Positions 1 to 10,085 of a DNA stretch of 64,000 bases are shown here, piece by piece. Source of the DNA: Letharia columbiana (Eukaryota > Ascomycota > Lecanoromycetes > Lecanorales > Parmeliaceae). Within the stretch, counting starts at the first letter, position 1. Each line of letters begins with the position of its first letter. Location of the stretch: assembly GCF_014066305.1 (NCBI RefSeq), contig NW_023501077.1, forward strand, positions 357,001 to 421,000, written 5' to 3'. The notes beneath the pieces were generated by a model. That model searched no databases. It was not told where the DNA came from and saw only the letters and a list, made by a program, of their open reading frames with translations. Made by a program: the position numbers and the translations under genes.

Positions 1-2
1 TC

Positions 3-878
3 ATGGACAGCCAGGAAGAGGTAGAGAACGACGCTGCAGAATTGAAAGCTACCCTGGACCGAATCAAACAAGATCAATCACTGCACAAGGCCCAACAGGT
101 TGAGCTTAGGGGTGTCAAAGTCCCCGAAGGAATGAAGAGCAATGGCCCGGTCATCAGCCTCTCCACGATGCCACGATTCTATGACAAAGGAACCAATCCT
201 CCACCGGGCGAGAGGCAGCGTAAGAAAGACGGAGACGCCAAAGTCTTCGTCAGTAACAAAGGTAAGCTGGACCAGTTCCGAAAGGAAGCCAAAGCTATGG
301 GCCATTTCCAGAAACCAGCAGGACGCCCTGGAATCTTCGCCCCTAAAGATATGAAGTTGAGACCTGCGCCAATGAGCAGGACGATAACCGCTGCACCGCG
401 CATACTCATAGAGGAGCATCAGAAAGCTGCAGCCCCAAGCGCATTCGATCCCTCTGCCAAGCCACCAACAATCTTCGCTCCCAAGAGGAAGCGAGTAGAG
501 CACAACGAGACTTCCCAACCAGGTATCCTGACTTACGAAGAAAGAGAGAAGAGACTCAAAGCGTTTACCAACCCCTCAAGCGTCAGTAAATCCACTCTCA
601 ACCAAGAAGCATCAACCCCAATATCACCTCAACCCAAAGCAAAGATCTGCTCATCCACCGCGCCCGATATTGCCACATCGCCTGTACCGAAAGTCCAAGC
701 CACCCCTAGTTTCTCCTCCACACTGAAGCGCAAGGATCGCGCCTCACCAACCCCTGGTCACGGGATACCAAGGGCAAATACCTCCAGCCCCAGCAATGGA
801 GGCATTCGCCCAGCAATGCATATGAAGAAGGCTGCTGTCGACGTGTTCATGCCAGCGAAACGACGGAAAATTACTTGA
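3..878 (+). CDS. Elongin-A-like protein, C-terminal part (5' partial)
   Basis: The frame is open to the left window edge, so the true start lies upstream; the ATG at position 3 is probably internal. The 291 residues begin with a charged helical stretch (about residues 5-35, DAAELKATLDRIKQ), followed by a long basic, proline- and serine-rich disordered tail ending in KRRKIT. Fungal elongin-A proteins have an F-box-like region followed by a comparable helix (alternating acidic and Lys residues, 'LK..L..IK') and then basic disordered segments; the stretch KLDQFRKEAKAM with a later PAPMSRTITAAPR fits that pattern. Elongin-A is the large subunit of the elongin transcription-elongation and ubiquitin-ligase complex, binding elongin-C in the nucleus. 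The N-terminal F-box that would settle the identity is outside the window. It is the first gene of the GC-balanced housekeeping block. Confidence 0.6.
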   Translation: MDSQEEVENDAAELKATLDRIKQDQSLHKAQQVELRGVKVPEGMKSNGPVISLSTMPRFYDKGTNPPPGERQRKKDGDAKVFVSNKGKLDQFRKEAKAMGHFQKPAGRPGIFAPKDMKLRPAPMSRTITAAPRILIEEHQKAAAPSAFDPSAKPPTIFAPKRKRVEHNETSQPGILTYEEREKRLKAFTNPSSVSKSTLNQEASTPISPQPKAKICSSTAPDIATSPVPKVQATPSFSSTLKRKDRASPTPGHGIPRANTSSPSNGGIRPAMHMKKAAVDVFMPAKRRKIT

Positions 879-1089
879 GCGACTCCCATTCGAATTCTGG
901 GAAATTTTTGCTTTTGAGCGTCGTGCTTGGGGCGTTACAATTTGCATCGATACGACTGGAGCTTTATACATTGGTCGTTTGACACCACCGAATACTATCC
1001 GCCTTTTGCCTGAATCGTTGACACAATTCCGTTGTCGTGCGTTCATCGGCTGAACACCATGACACTTTGCTTGATGCCTTCATAAACCC

Positions 1090-1289
1090 TCCGCGTGCTC
1101 CACCTTGCTTCTTCTTTCTACACCCTTCACTCACACTCAACCCCAAACTTCAAAGTCAAACCTCGCTTCCCAAAACTCCCATCATCAAAACAACACCAAC
1201 CAAGTCGTCACCCAAGTTTCAAACATCCTCACAGTCTCCCTTCACCGGCAAACCATCACTTCGTCAACAGCCCTTCCTTCTTCAACAAC
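1090..1289 (+). promoter_or_regulatory. CT/CA-rich 5' leader of the downstream gene
   Basis: Pyrimidine-rich, purine-poor stretch (many CTTC, CACTC and CCAAAC words) immediately before the ATG at 1290. Such CT-rich leaders are typical 5' UTR or core-promoter regions of filamentous ascomycete genes. It argues that the open frame beginning at 1095 is untranslated leader and that translation starts at 1290. Confidence 0.45.
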
Positions 1290-2147
1290 ATGCCTCGTGG
1301 ACGCACTGACCAGACTCGCAGCATGACTGAGCGCGAAAATTTCAACCAATCTTATCTCGAGGAGTCTGCTGCTGGTCGTCTTCGTGGCTATGATACCCGT
1401 GGATATTGCGATTCTGACCGTGGCGGGCCTCCTATTGCTGGTTCGCGTGACTACTGGCGTTATGCAAGCGTTGCTTCTCGCGGTCATGGAAGCCATCCTG
1501 CCACGAGAGAAGAGGATTCCTCAGGCTCCTCTGACTCCTCCGACGATGATTTTTTGGCGGGAGATCCCGTGGGTCCTCGTTCTGGGGGAACTCGTGGCCA
1601 TCGTGGCACGGTCAGAGAGGACTACGATTCTTTTGACGAGGATTCTTTGGCTGGGGAGTCTGCTAGTCGCCGCCTTGGCGGAACTCTCGGTCACCGTAGA
1701 CTTGACGACGATTCTGACGATGATTCATTGGCGGGAGACTCCGCTGGTACTCGTGATGCGGGACCTCGAGGCCAGCGTGGACAAGGGCCTCCCCGCTCCC
1801 GTGGAACCGGTCCTCGATACGCGGATAGATACGCGGATAGATACGCGGATACTTTGATTGAAGAGTCCGCCGACGATGAATCCGACGATCATCGCCGCGG
1901 CACCCGAGGTGGAGTTGCAGCCTCAGCTCGTTATAGTACACCCTCGTCTCGTCGTCGAGAACTTTCACCTTCCCCCCGTCGGGGAGGGATGTCCCCCGGC
2001 GGCCGTGCAGGATCAGTCGATTCTTTGGAATCCGAGGCCGAGCTAGGTGAACGCAATCCTGGCCTTCGTCACTATGGAGGTCAGCGCGCCCCTGTCTCAC
2101 ATGGGCGCTACGACGGCGGTAGGGACTCGGCTCGACGCCGCTATTGA
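1290..2147 (+). CDS. Disordered Arg/Gly/Asp/Ser-rich protein with internal repeats, function unknown
   Basis: I chose the ATG at 1290 (context CAACAACATGCC) over the upstream in-frame ATG at 1095, because the upstream part reads like a CT-rich leader. The 285-residue product is low-complexity and hydrophilic. It carries three degenerate copies of an acidic-to-basic unit of about 25 residues: an acidic run (SDDD or DED), then the core F/S-LAG-D/E-S/P, then Arg/Gly-rich G-x-RGHRG or GQRG. These are followed by a perfect triple RYAD repeat from a 12-bp tandem DNA repeat near 1817-1852, and a C-terminal R/G/S-rich tail with SPSPRRG ending in RRRY. No catalytic domain, signal peptide or membrane segment is visible. 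The SR/RGG-like composition would fit an RNA-associated or nuclear protein, but that is inference. The gene converges with RUB1. Confidence 0.6.
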   Translation: MPRGRTDQTRSMTERENFNQSYLEESAAGRLRGYDTRGYCDSDRGGPPIAGSRDYWRYASVASRGHGSHPATREEDSSGSSDSSDDDFLAGDPVGPRSGGTRGHRGTVREDYDSFDEDSLAGESASRRLGGTLGHRRLDDDSDDDSLAGDSAGTRDAGPRGQRGQGPPRSRGTGPRYADRYADRYADTLIEESADDESDDHRRGTRGGVAASARYSTPSSRRRELSPSPRRGGMSPGGRAGSVDSLESEAELGERNPGLRHYGGQRAPVSHGRYDGGRDSARRRY

Positions 2148-2510
2148 GCAGTGGCTCTCTGGGAGGAGCTGGCGAGGGAGTGGAGCGCTTCTAGAGCGCT
2201 GTGTTTGAGTATTGCTCGATAATGAAATCAGATATAGCCATGCATCATTTTATTACAGTGACTTTGTGATTTTCAGCTTCGGACCGTTTAGGGCACTCGG
2301 CGAGCATATGCCTGAAAAAGGCTTTGATAAATAGATCCGGTAGAGCAGTGCAATGCATGCATTCCGAGTCTTGCGAATCGCTTCCGCCTCATCTCTACCA
2401 CAGCACTCATGTCGTCGTAACGGGGGTCCCTCGTCGCCTCCCCGTCCCGCCCGTCGCCCGTCGCCCGCCTCCCCATCAAAGGCATCCTCCCTCCCCGCCG
2501 CCCTGTTTCC

Positions 2511-2799
2511 CTAAAACCCGCCCCGCAGCGCCAACACCAGATGCAACGTCGCCCCGCCCTCGAGGCTGTACTCCGACGCCATCTTGTCGTCCGCCCTGAG
2601 CGCGCGCAAAACGGGCCCCCGTCAGCGCCCGTGGTTCGCGGTCCCCCCCCGGGCGTTCCGGTGTGGGCGTGTGTGGGGGGACTCACATCTGCTTCCCGCC
2701 GTAGATCAACCGCTGCTGCACCGGCGGGATCCCTTCCTTTTCCTCCACGCGCTCCTTGATGCGGGAGACCTAAGGCGAGAACGGAGTTTGTGTCAGCGC

Positions 2800-2845
<46 letters not shown>

Positions 2846-3091
2846 ATTGCTGCTGTTGCTGATGATGATGCTGGTTGCTTTGGGTGCTGAGGTGTTGGCA
2901 TGGTGTGCCGCGCGCTGGGCTTGTGGACCGGCGGAGGTGTGCTGTACGTACCTTGTACTCCGGCTCGATGTCGAGCTCGATCTCCTTGCCGGTCAGGGTG
3001 CGGACTCTGGAATTGCGCCGGGTGTTAGCCGGTGATGCTGGGGGTAAGGCGGGTTGGTGATGGGGAAGGGGGGGTCGCACTTGATGTTCAT
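2511..3091 (-). CDS. rub1: NEDD8/RUB1 ubiquitin-like modifier (4 exons)
   Basis: Model: complement of 2511-2595, 2687-2769, 2952-3006 and 3081-3091. The spliced 77-residue protein begins MNIKVRTLTGKEIELDIE, continues through KERVEEKEGIPP and QQRLIYGGKQM, and ends LHLVLALRGGF, a near-complete match to the NEDD8/Rub1 family. Exon 1 is only 11 nt (ATG plus 8 nt). All introns are GT-AG: 3007-3080, 2770-2951 and 2596-2686. Coding lengths 11+55+83+85 = 234 nt. The Gly-Gly at residues 75-76 is the conjugation site, and one Phe follows that would be removed by C-terminal processing. RUB1 is conjugated to cullins via the Nae1/Uba3-Ubc12 cascade, activating cullin-RING ligases. Intron 2 holds a (GTT)15 microsatellite. 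Open frames overlapping this locus on either strand are shadows. Confidence 0.95.
2801..2845. repeat. (GTT)15 microsatellite in RUB1 intron 2
   Basis: Fifteen uninterrupted GTT units, read as AAC/CAA on the RUB1 strand, followed by a degenerate GCT/GAT tail to about 2871. It lies 32 nt upstream of the exon-3 acceptor, inside intron 2. Confidence 0.95.
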
Positions 3092-5131
3092 GGTTTCTTG
3101 TGCTTGGGTGGTTGTGGTAAGGGGGGGGGATGTTGGTTGAAGATGGAGAGGGTTGGGAAAGCTTGGGGTTGTGAGGCGTTCGAGGGTGATGGGGTTTGAG
3201 AACGGGTGTTTGTAGCTGGTTGCAGAGTGTTGAATAGAGTCGATGTTGAGTTGAGCTCGTTGAGGTTGCAGTCACTTCCACGGACGCCTTGTAAGGCGGG
3301 TTTTTGGCGCTAGTGAGTTTGACAGTTACGCGTTCTGGATTTCTGTCTGGTATGAATTCCGATTGGATTCGATTGAGGAACCAGTCAAGTGCCAGCAACC
3401 GCAGAAAGGACTTCGTAGACTACGAGTCATCACAGTAGGGAGGACTACGAAAAGCACCCTACCCCGTCCTCAACATACCCTTGCCCATGAGCCTACTTCC
3501 ATCTCATGGTGCATATTCCCGAGAGACGCAGACGGACTTCCAGATTCCCTTTCTAATCCCCAGTATTGTCTTTTTGATGTGGACTACTGGGGTTCGCTTT
3601 ACGGGATTACATGTTGCGGAGTGCATGCTCGGATGGTAGGAGGGCATCCAGCTCGGCCACGGAGAGCACCGCTGCTCAAGCAGATTTACGGTTTAGGAAT
3701 ATTTGTCCAATCATCGCCCTTTTGCTGCACGTTCGGATCTGATCCACGCTGGCATCTTTTACCAGTCGATCTCTACCCCACGTCTCCCGATCACCTCCTG
3801 TCATTCTCTTGCATGTTACCATGACCAGCATTTTCTATTTTCCAAAAAGAGATGGCTACCATCACCCAACTCCCTCGGCAGATGTGTATTGCAGGCGGAG
3901 AGGGGCTGTCGTTGACATGGGTCATCACTTTGGATTATTTTCGCTCAGATCGAGTGGGGGTGACATAGACACTGACCACCAACGGATGGTCCTCGGGCTG
4001 TTTTGCCGTTGACGTCCAATTCCAACGCTACGCTTACTTGTAGGGCTTTAGGATACAACTGATGTTCTAGAGAGTGGGAAGGGATTGGACGGGGGAAGCG
4101 TTGCAGACTGCACGTGTCTACCACATCATAACCGTTCATCTATTCCCCAATGAGGCCGTCGGACAAGGGAAATGATGAAGCTTGTAAGTGACAGGGTCCT
4201 TCGCATCTGACTGATGAAAAGATGTGAGGTGACGTTGGTGGTGTGAAGCTGCACCTTGCTGCGAATAGAAAAAGACTTGAGATGATAGAGTAGGTAGTAG
4301 CGCTTGAAGACGGAACGATGATGATTTCTTCCACCGACATGATCGACAAACAAAATTCCAGTCATGCAGCCACCAGTTGATGCCTTGGCCTTTGTCCCAC
4401 TTCCCACTTTGCATTAGCATTAACGCTACGATAACTTTATATTTTCTTGGCTGTCCACCTTTCCCTTCTGCGACAATCAGCCTTGGAAAGAAAGCGCTCG
4501 AATTGGTTCTAGCGTAGAATGACCCCGCTCCAAAACTCAAATACTTGCTCAAGCGGGGTAGATCTTTTCCCTTTCTCCCTTGTGAATGAGTATAAAGGGT
4601 ATAGCGTGATGGAAGGAAAGAAGGAATGCCGAGTGTCCGACAATCGACACGTAGATCTGGAAGTAGGGTGATGCATCATGCATGAAATCTACAGGCTTCT
4701 TTCCCTACCAAAACTCTGACATTGAACTAATTGACTGGGGTAGCTACTCAATAGCTCTCCATACCTCTCAATAAGCTCCCAAATGAACCCTTCACATTCG
4801 ACCCAAACTCCCCACATCATGACATCTTGTTCCGTTTGCCCCACGGAACCGCAGCACACATCCCTACCTAAACTCATCAAGTCGCGCTATTTACTTCTGC
4901 GTCGGCGCACGGCTTGAAAAAAACAAAACCAAAAAAAATAAGAGTTCACAGAGGCGAGCCAAAGAGTGGAAGTCAGAGTATGGAGCACGGAGATGGAGGG
5001 AAAGTATTTAATCCAAGGGTCCCCCTTAAGATCAAGTGGTCAAATCACTATTCATCCCATTGTCTCATTGACACACGAAGACATTATTGAACTGATACAA
5101 GTAGCTCCTCTGAAACTTACCAATACAAAGC
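3092..5131. other. Intergenic region without a supported gene
   Basis: The first 250-300 bp are presumably the RUB1 promoter. The remainder holds several frames of 60-150 codons on both strands. None shows a recognisable domain, a convincing start context or splice-compatible continuation, so none is called. Purine and A-rich tracts occur at about 4917-4940 (AAAAAAACAAAACC-type). A TATA-like TATTTAA lies near 5005, about 125 bp upstream of the ferritin-like start codon. Confidence 0.5.
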
Positions 5132-6052
5132 ATGAAGCTCTTCACTACCTCCGCAGTGGCAACGCTGTTGGCAATCACAGCCATTGCCCACCCTCTCAAA
5201 CGTCAAGCTGCTGTCACCGACGTTGACATCCTCCAATATGCCCTCACCCTCGAGCATCTCGAGAACACCTTTTATAAGGGCGCCATTTCAAGCATGTCAG
5301 AAGCAGACTTCATGGCAGCCGGCTTCAGCTCGGCGTACTACAACAACCTCAAGTACATCACTCACGACGAAGAACAACATGTCGAGCTACTCTCCTCCGC
5401 CCTCATGGCAGCCGGCCAAACGCCAGTCGCAGCCTGCACATACGACTTCCCGTACACCGACCCCAAATCCTTCGTCACTCTCGCCTCGGTGCTCGAGGGC
5501 GTCGGCACATCCGCCTACCTCGGTGGTGCTGGTCTCATCACCAGCAAGGCCTACCTCGGCGTTGCAGGCTCAATCCTCGTCACGGAATCACTTCACACCT
5601 CCGTCCAACGATTCAACCTGGGAGAAGTCGCACCCGCAAACCCATACGGCACCGCACTCGGTCTCAACCCCGTCTACACCCTCGCCGCAGCGTTCATCAC
5701 GTCCTGCCCGAGCACCAATGCCGCCCTTCCCGTCATGGCCTTCCCCACTCTGACCGCGACCCAGGGCATTCCCGCCGCCGAGAACATGACCTTCACCTTC
5801 AGCGTGAAGGGCGCGCTTCCGACCACTTTCTACGTCGTCTTCGTCAGCGGTCTGAGTACCACGTCGGTTATGCCGACGATGCAGGGGGACATGATCGCCG
5901 CCGTGATCCCGCCCACTGCCATGGGCCAGACGTATGTGTTCATCTCGAAATCGATGACCAATGGGACGATCACGGACGCCATGATCTTGTACGGGCCCGC
6001 TGTCATCGAGGTGACGCCGCCCGCTCCCACGTTCGATCTCTCCGAGCATTGA
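5132..6052 (+). CDS. Secreted ferritin-like protein (Rds1/Ferritin_2 family)
   Basis: Intronless, 306 residues. Residues 1-19 form a signal peptide (Lys then a hydrophobic core, ending AIA before His-Pro), followed by a Kex2-type KR at 23-24. The ferritin-like helical bundle spans about 28-190. Candidate metal ligands are visible as Glu41/His42/Glu44 in LTLEHLENTFY and the HDEEQH cluster at 78-83, with further Glu/His in VLEGV and TESLHTS. The C-terminal 100 residues form a beta-rich, Thr/Pro-rich domain common in this family. Homologues include the Rds1 stress- and nutrient-regulated secreted proteins; a direct iron-storage role is not established for them. The start is supported by the signal peptide and a clean ACAAAGCATGAAG context. 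Codon use is C-ending and GC-rich, like the neighbouring housekeeping genes. Confidence 0.88.
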   Translation: MKLFTTSAVATLLAITAIAHPLKRQAAVTDVDILQYALTLEHLENTFYKGAISSMSEADFMAAGFSSAYYNNLKYITHDEEQHVELLSSALMAAGQTPVAACTYDFPYTDPKSFVTLASVLEGVGTSAYLGGAGLITSKAYLGVAGSILVTESLHTSVQRFNLGEVAPANPYGTALGLNPVYTLAAAFITSCPSTNAALPVMAFPTLTATQGIPAAENMTFTFSVKGALPTTFYVVFVSGLSTTSVMPTMQGDMIAAVIPPTAMGQTYVFISKSMTNGTITDAMILYGPAVIEVTPPAPTFDLSEH

Positions 6053-7514
6053 GAAGGTCCGCCGGTTGGTGAAGAATGAGATGGTTGGTTGGATGGATGG
6101 ATGGGTGGATGTGCATAGCTGCCGATGTGGAAAAGCGGGGGAGTTCACATGATGTATGGCCCTTACGAGACAAGCATGATACCTCTGTACGGAGTACTGT
6201 AATTGGATAATCAATAATAGCACAAAGCTCTTAAACCAAACACTAGACCCCCCCCACCCATTGCCTTTTGTCGTTGAAAGCACCCGAGAGATATGACAGT
6301 GATGACATTCAGACTACATTCTTTTAGTGCGCTGCTAACAACCAGGCTCCAGCCGCCAAATCGTGTGCCGCTCAAACAAACAAGTCGATGCGGAAATAGC
6401 CACCCAATACGTCACTGCCCTTGGCTGCTCCCTCGAACACGACGTCCCTTGTCCATTTAAGGATGCAGCAGCCAATCGTGACGATGGCAGGCAAGTGGCG
6501 ATCCGGAACGTATTAATATCTGCCTCCGAAGAGGTTGGTCGGAATGGTGGTGGTGATGAGGCCATGCGGAGTAAGTCAGTGAGCGTTTCATCCATCGGTG
6601 GCTGCTTCCGATCACGAGTCGGGTGTTCTCATGGTTCCATCCGTAGCAGGGAGTGATGGGCTGGGGTGGGGTTTTCCGAGATGTTGGTCGTGCGGATGCT
6701 GAGAGGATGAGGAGGAGGAGAAGAAGAAGGAGGAGAAGATTCGGTGTGGATGGGGCTGGCGAGGGGATTGATGCTATGTGCATACTTGATTGGTGCTTGT
6801 CCTGAGTTTAGTTGAATTCCGGTTTGATCGCAGCGCCAAGTAAGCACGGTTCATTGGGTTTGTCGAGGCGCCGCTGCTCAACTTGGGTAGATTTTGAGAA
6901 ACCTTGGACGGCATGGGATGAGTGTGTGTGCTTGCGAGTTGATGGAAAGATGTTCGGGCTCAAGTTCAAGCTACACTTCGCTCGACACTCGCTCAACACT
7001 TGCTCAGGGCCCTATCTGGCTCAACGAAGCTTGATAATACGTGTTGAAATGAGTGATGCGGGGGGTGCCGGAAGGCAGTCTTGAAAGTCATTCATTTGTT
7101 GCCACTGACCAAGTCGTCTCTTGACACCCGATAGCCGCGAGTGTTGGCGCGCAACAACACGGTACGTCTATCGGTGGGAACAGCGCCGAGAACGAACCTC
7201 GGATGGCGGGATGCATTACGGCCACGTTATCGTGATGAGGAGGTGTCTTGCTTGACTTCCATATCAATGTAGTCAGAAGCGGCCGTCCCCAAAATGCGCG
7301 TTCAAGCGCCATCCATTCGTCTTTCTAAAGCCTGGCTTAATGGTGGGGAGGGCCGAGGCGGTTGCTCGTTTAGTCTTTCCGAATGCCTTGGGTTCACGCC
7401 TGTTCGAATTCCCCGTTACCAGCTCCGAACCGAAGGGAATAAGCCTAGTTCCAAACGTCGTGATGGCAGACCGCGCTGCCGAATACAGGGGCGAAGCATT
7501 GCGATCTAGGTCCT
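6053..7514. other. Intergenic region between ferritin-like gene and RMT2
   Basis: Contains a short TGGT/TGGA-type simple repeat at about 6080-6111, just after the ferritin-like stop, and a purine-rich GAGGAGGAGAAGAAG tract at about 6705-6740. Frames of 60-108 codons occur on both strands, but they are low-complexity or lack any family signature. I see no supported gene. Confidence 0.45.
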
Positions 7515-8883
7515 TCACCCAATGAACTCGCATGTTGGCAGCTTATATTCCCTCAACGACCAGTACCGTCTCTTCACCCCTTCCCACTCCTCCTTCTCCA
7601 TCTCTGGCACCTTTATAGTATCCCATTCTGTGTCAAATCCTGCCTCAAACAGATCCATCTCCAAGACTTTCCCGTAGACATCGTAACAGATCTGTCGGTC
7701 TGCACCATTTCGAGTCAGCCTGTCGACTCAGAGATGAATTTGAAATTCACAGGACACGTGTCTTGAGACCAAGAATGAAGGACTAAAAAGGGAAGAGTCA
7801 CTCGAGAGCCTTCTTACCGGCTCCAAGTCCATTAAAGAAGCCAAATTTTCCACCATCATCGAGTAGACCGATGATGCAATCACTAAAAAAGTCACGTAAA
7901 GCTTTGTAATCTTCGGCAAAAGTATCGAAGTAGATGGCGTCGAAGAGGATGCCTTGATCAATGATCTTGGGGACGACGTCCTGCCATCTGCCTTCATGAA
8001 CGGTAACATTTGGCTTGTCGTACCAGCCGTCCTTTCTCATCCGTTCTAGGACCCCAGTGTGGGCCTCGATAATGTGGTGAGCGCTTGGGCTCTTGTGATG
8101 GAAGAAGGTGTCGATGATGCCCAAACCGTGACCTATGTTGAGTATACGCAAGCCCGGTCTGGGTACCAGGAGGTCTGCGCTTCGCTTCATTAGGTCCGTC
8201 TCCCAAGCCATCATCACGCCGTTGCCGGCGCTATCGAGTATACGTCCGTCTTGAAAGCGGAGAGAGGACTGTAGGTAGTCTTCGTTGCTGATCTCTGGAG
8301 TGTCCTCCCCATTGCCGTTGAGGTCCTGTTGCCGATCATTGCTCGGAGTATCTTCCTCGCCATCCTTCTTGGTTTCTTCATCAGACCCCTGCTCTTCATC
8401 TTCCTCGTCATCGTTTCCCGCCAACTGTTCATACTCGTCCAGACGGCTGAGTAGCATCTCTGCCCTGACTCCAGCATCAACCATTATTTCGTAAAGCTCT
8501 TTCAGACCCAGCCGCAATGCTAAACATCCCGGCGTTTCGTTATTTTTATCAACATCATTCCAAATGGCCCCGTTTTGAAGCAAGAGCCTCATAGTCTTTG
8601 CTGCGGCCTCCACGTCTGACCCTGCAGTGCTGCTGTGGTCCCCATTCGCGGTTCCATTGACATGCCCGTTACGATCTTCCCGATCGACTGCGCCGTTTGG
8701 CGGAGGTTCGCAAGCTGCAATGGCAGCATGGAGGGGCGTAAAGCCGGTTTCTGGGTCCTGAACACTGGCAGATCCTGTGCGGAGGAGAGTTCGCAGGGGC
8801 TCGATGTTATGCGACGACGCCGCCAGGAGGATTAATCGGACTTGTATATCCGGATCTGCTTCCTGTGCAGTCTCAGCCTCCAT
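7515..8883 (-). CDS. rmt2: Protein arginine N(delta)-methyltransferase, RMT2 (2 exons)
   Basis: Model: complement of 7515-7699 and 7818-8883, intron 7700-7817 with GTAAGA donor and TGCAG acceptor; 416 residues, close to the yeast protein's length. The N-terminal 140 residues are ankyrin-like (GFTPLHAAIAACEP; MRLLLQNGAIWNDVDKNNETPGCLALRLG). A very acidic linker (DDEEDEEQGSDEE) follows. The methyltransferase domain starts near residue 205, with the SAM-binding loop LRILNIGHGLGIIDTFF and acidic post-I residue in HHIIEAH, then FDAIYFDTFAEDY and the terminal block FFNGLGADRQICYDVY...YWSLREYKLP restored by splicing. RMT2 methylates the delta nitrogen of arginine in ribosomal protein L12. The start codon is only about 90 bp from AT-rich RIP DNA, so its promoter is short or lies within the mutated block. 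Confidence 0.95.
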
Positions 8884-8998
8884 AATTATCTTTTACAATT
8901 ATGGACCGATGATGGACTCATAGCTGGCAAGCCATAAGAAATCCACCCCACTCCCCATCAGATCTAGCGCATAATATATATATAAGATATTTTAATTA

Positions 8999-9055
8999 AG
9001 ATTTCTATATTTAGAAGTAGATATTTTAATTATTATTCTAGTTAATAACTACGCT
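8999..9055. repeat. RIP-mutated fragment of the hairpin element arm
   Basis: Begins with GATTTCTATATTTAGAAGTA, identical to the inner end of the hairpin element's left arm at about 28900-28919. It then continues as a C-to-T degraded version of that arm's following 40 bp. It marks the edge of the AT-rich block next to RMT2. Confidence 0.5.
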
Positions 9056-9402
9056 AAATTAATAAAATATAAAATTAAATATAATTATATTTTATTACTC
9101 TCTATATATATAAAAGAAAGCGAGCTATATTTACTAATAATAAGAAAAACTTATCTTTCTCTAATACTAGTTACGCGAAATTCGCTAATACTTTATAATT
9201 AAAATCGTTAATAATAGTTTTATATATCTATTATATATTTTCGATATTATTATTTAATATAAAATTATACGTATTATAATTATAGTTTTTCTATTAAATT
9301 ATTAATCTAGAAAAATTAATATATCTTTTAATATTCTCTTAAAAGTATTATAGCTTAATATAATAAGCTATATTTTTTTAAGCTATCTTTTTATAATATA
9401 TA

Positions 9403-10085
9403 AAAAAAAGATTAAATATAGAAAGTATATAAAAGTATATTTAATAATTCTAGAATAGATTAATAATATTTATAATAATAATTAAAATTAAAAATTAAAT
9501 ATACTTAAATAAGAGATAGCTTTACGTTACTTATATAATAGCGATAATAATAACTAAAATTAAAATATTGATTTAGATAGTATAGCTTTCGTAGTAAGCT
9601 TTTTATTATTATACGCTAGATTAATTATATATAAATAAAGATTTATAATTCTATCTTCTAGATATAATCGCGTTTAATATTTTAAGATTTTTATAATAGC
9701 TTAATACTTATTAGTTAACGCGTTAATATTATTATATTTAAGCTATAATAGCGCTTATTATTAAATTCTATATTACGCTCTTAAGTAGTTTAAAAGATAA
9801 GATCTACTTAATTATCAGCGCGTATAATAAAATTATTCTTAATATTTATATCTTATTTAGCTTCGATATTATTTATTTTCTCTTAATTCGAGCTTTTATC
9901 TTTATTTATATATATAATAATTCGCGCGATAAGCGAAACTCTAAACTTCTTTATAATTATACTCGCGTATTTTTCTTATATAATACTATTAAAATATAAG
10001 TCTACTAAAATAATAATTAGAACTAGAAATTATTTATCGCTTATCTATTATATTTTATCTAATTTACTTAAGAGTTTACTTCTAT
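9403..10085 (+). repeat. RIP-mutated dispersed repeat, copy 1
   Basis: The first 200 bp match 11944-12168 and the following 480 bp match 14397-14880, in the same order and orientation, with mostly C/T and G/A differences. Copy 1 is continuous, whereas copy 2 is split by the 2.2 kb insertion. No coding content is recognisable. Confidence 0.75.

Noticed and set aside
2288..2686. 132-codon minus-strand open frame
   Set aside because: It overlaps RUB1 exon 4 in a different frame; the spliced RUB1 model explains the sequence far better.
3363..3824. 153-codon plus-strand open frame
   Set aside because: No domain, poor start context, and composition like intergenic DNA.
4136..4552. 138-codon minus-strand open frame
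   Set aside because: No family signature, and overlaps other equally long spurious frames.
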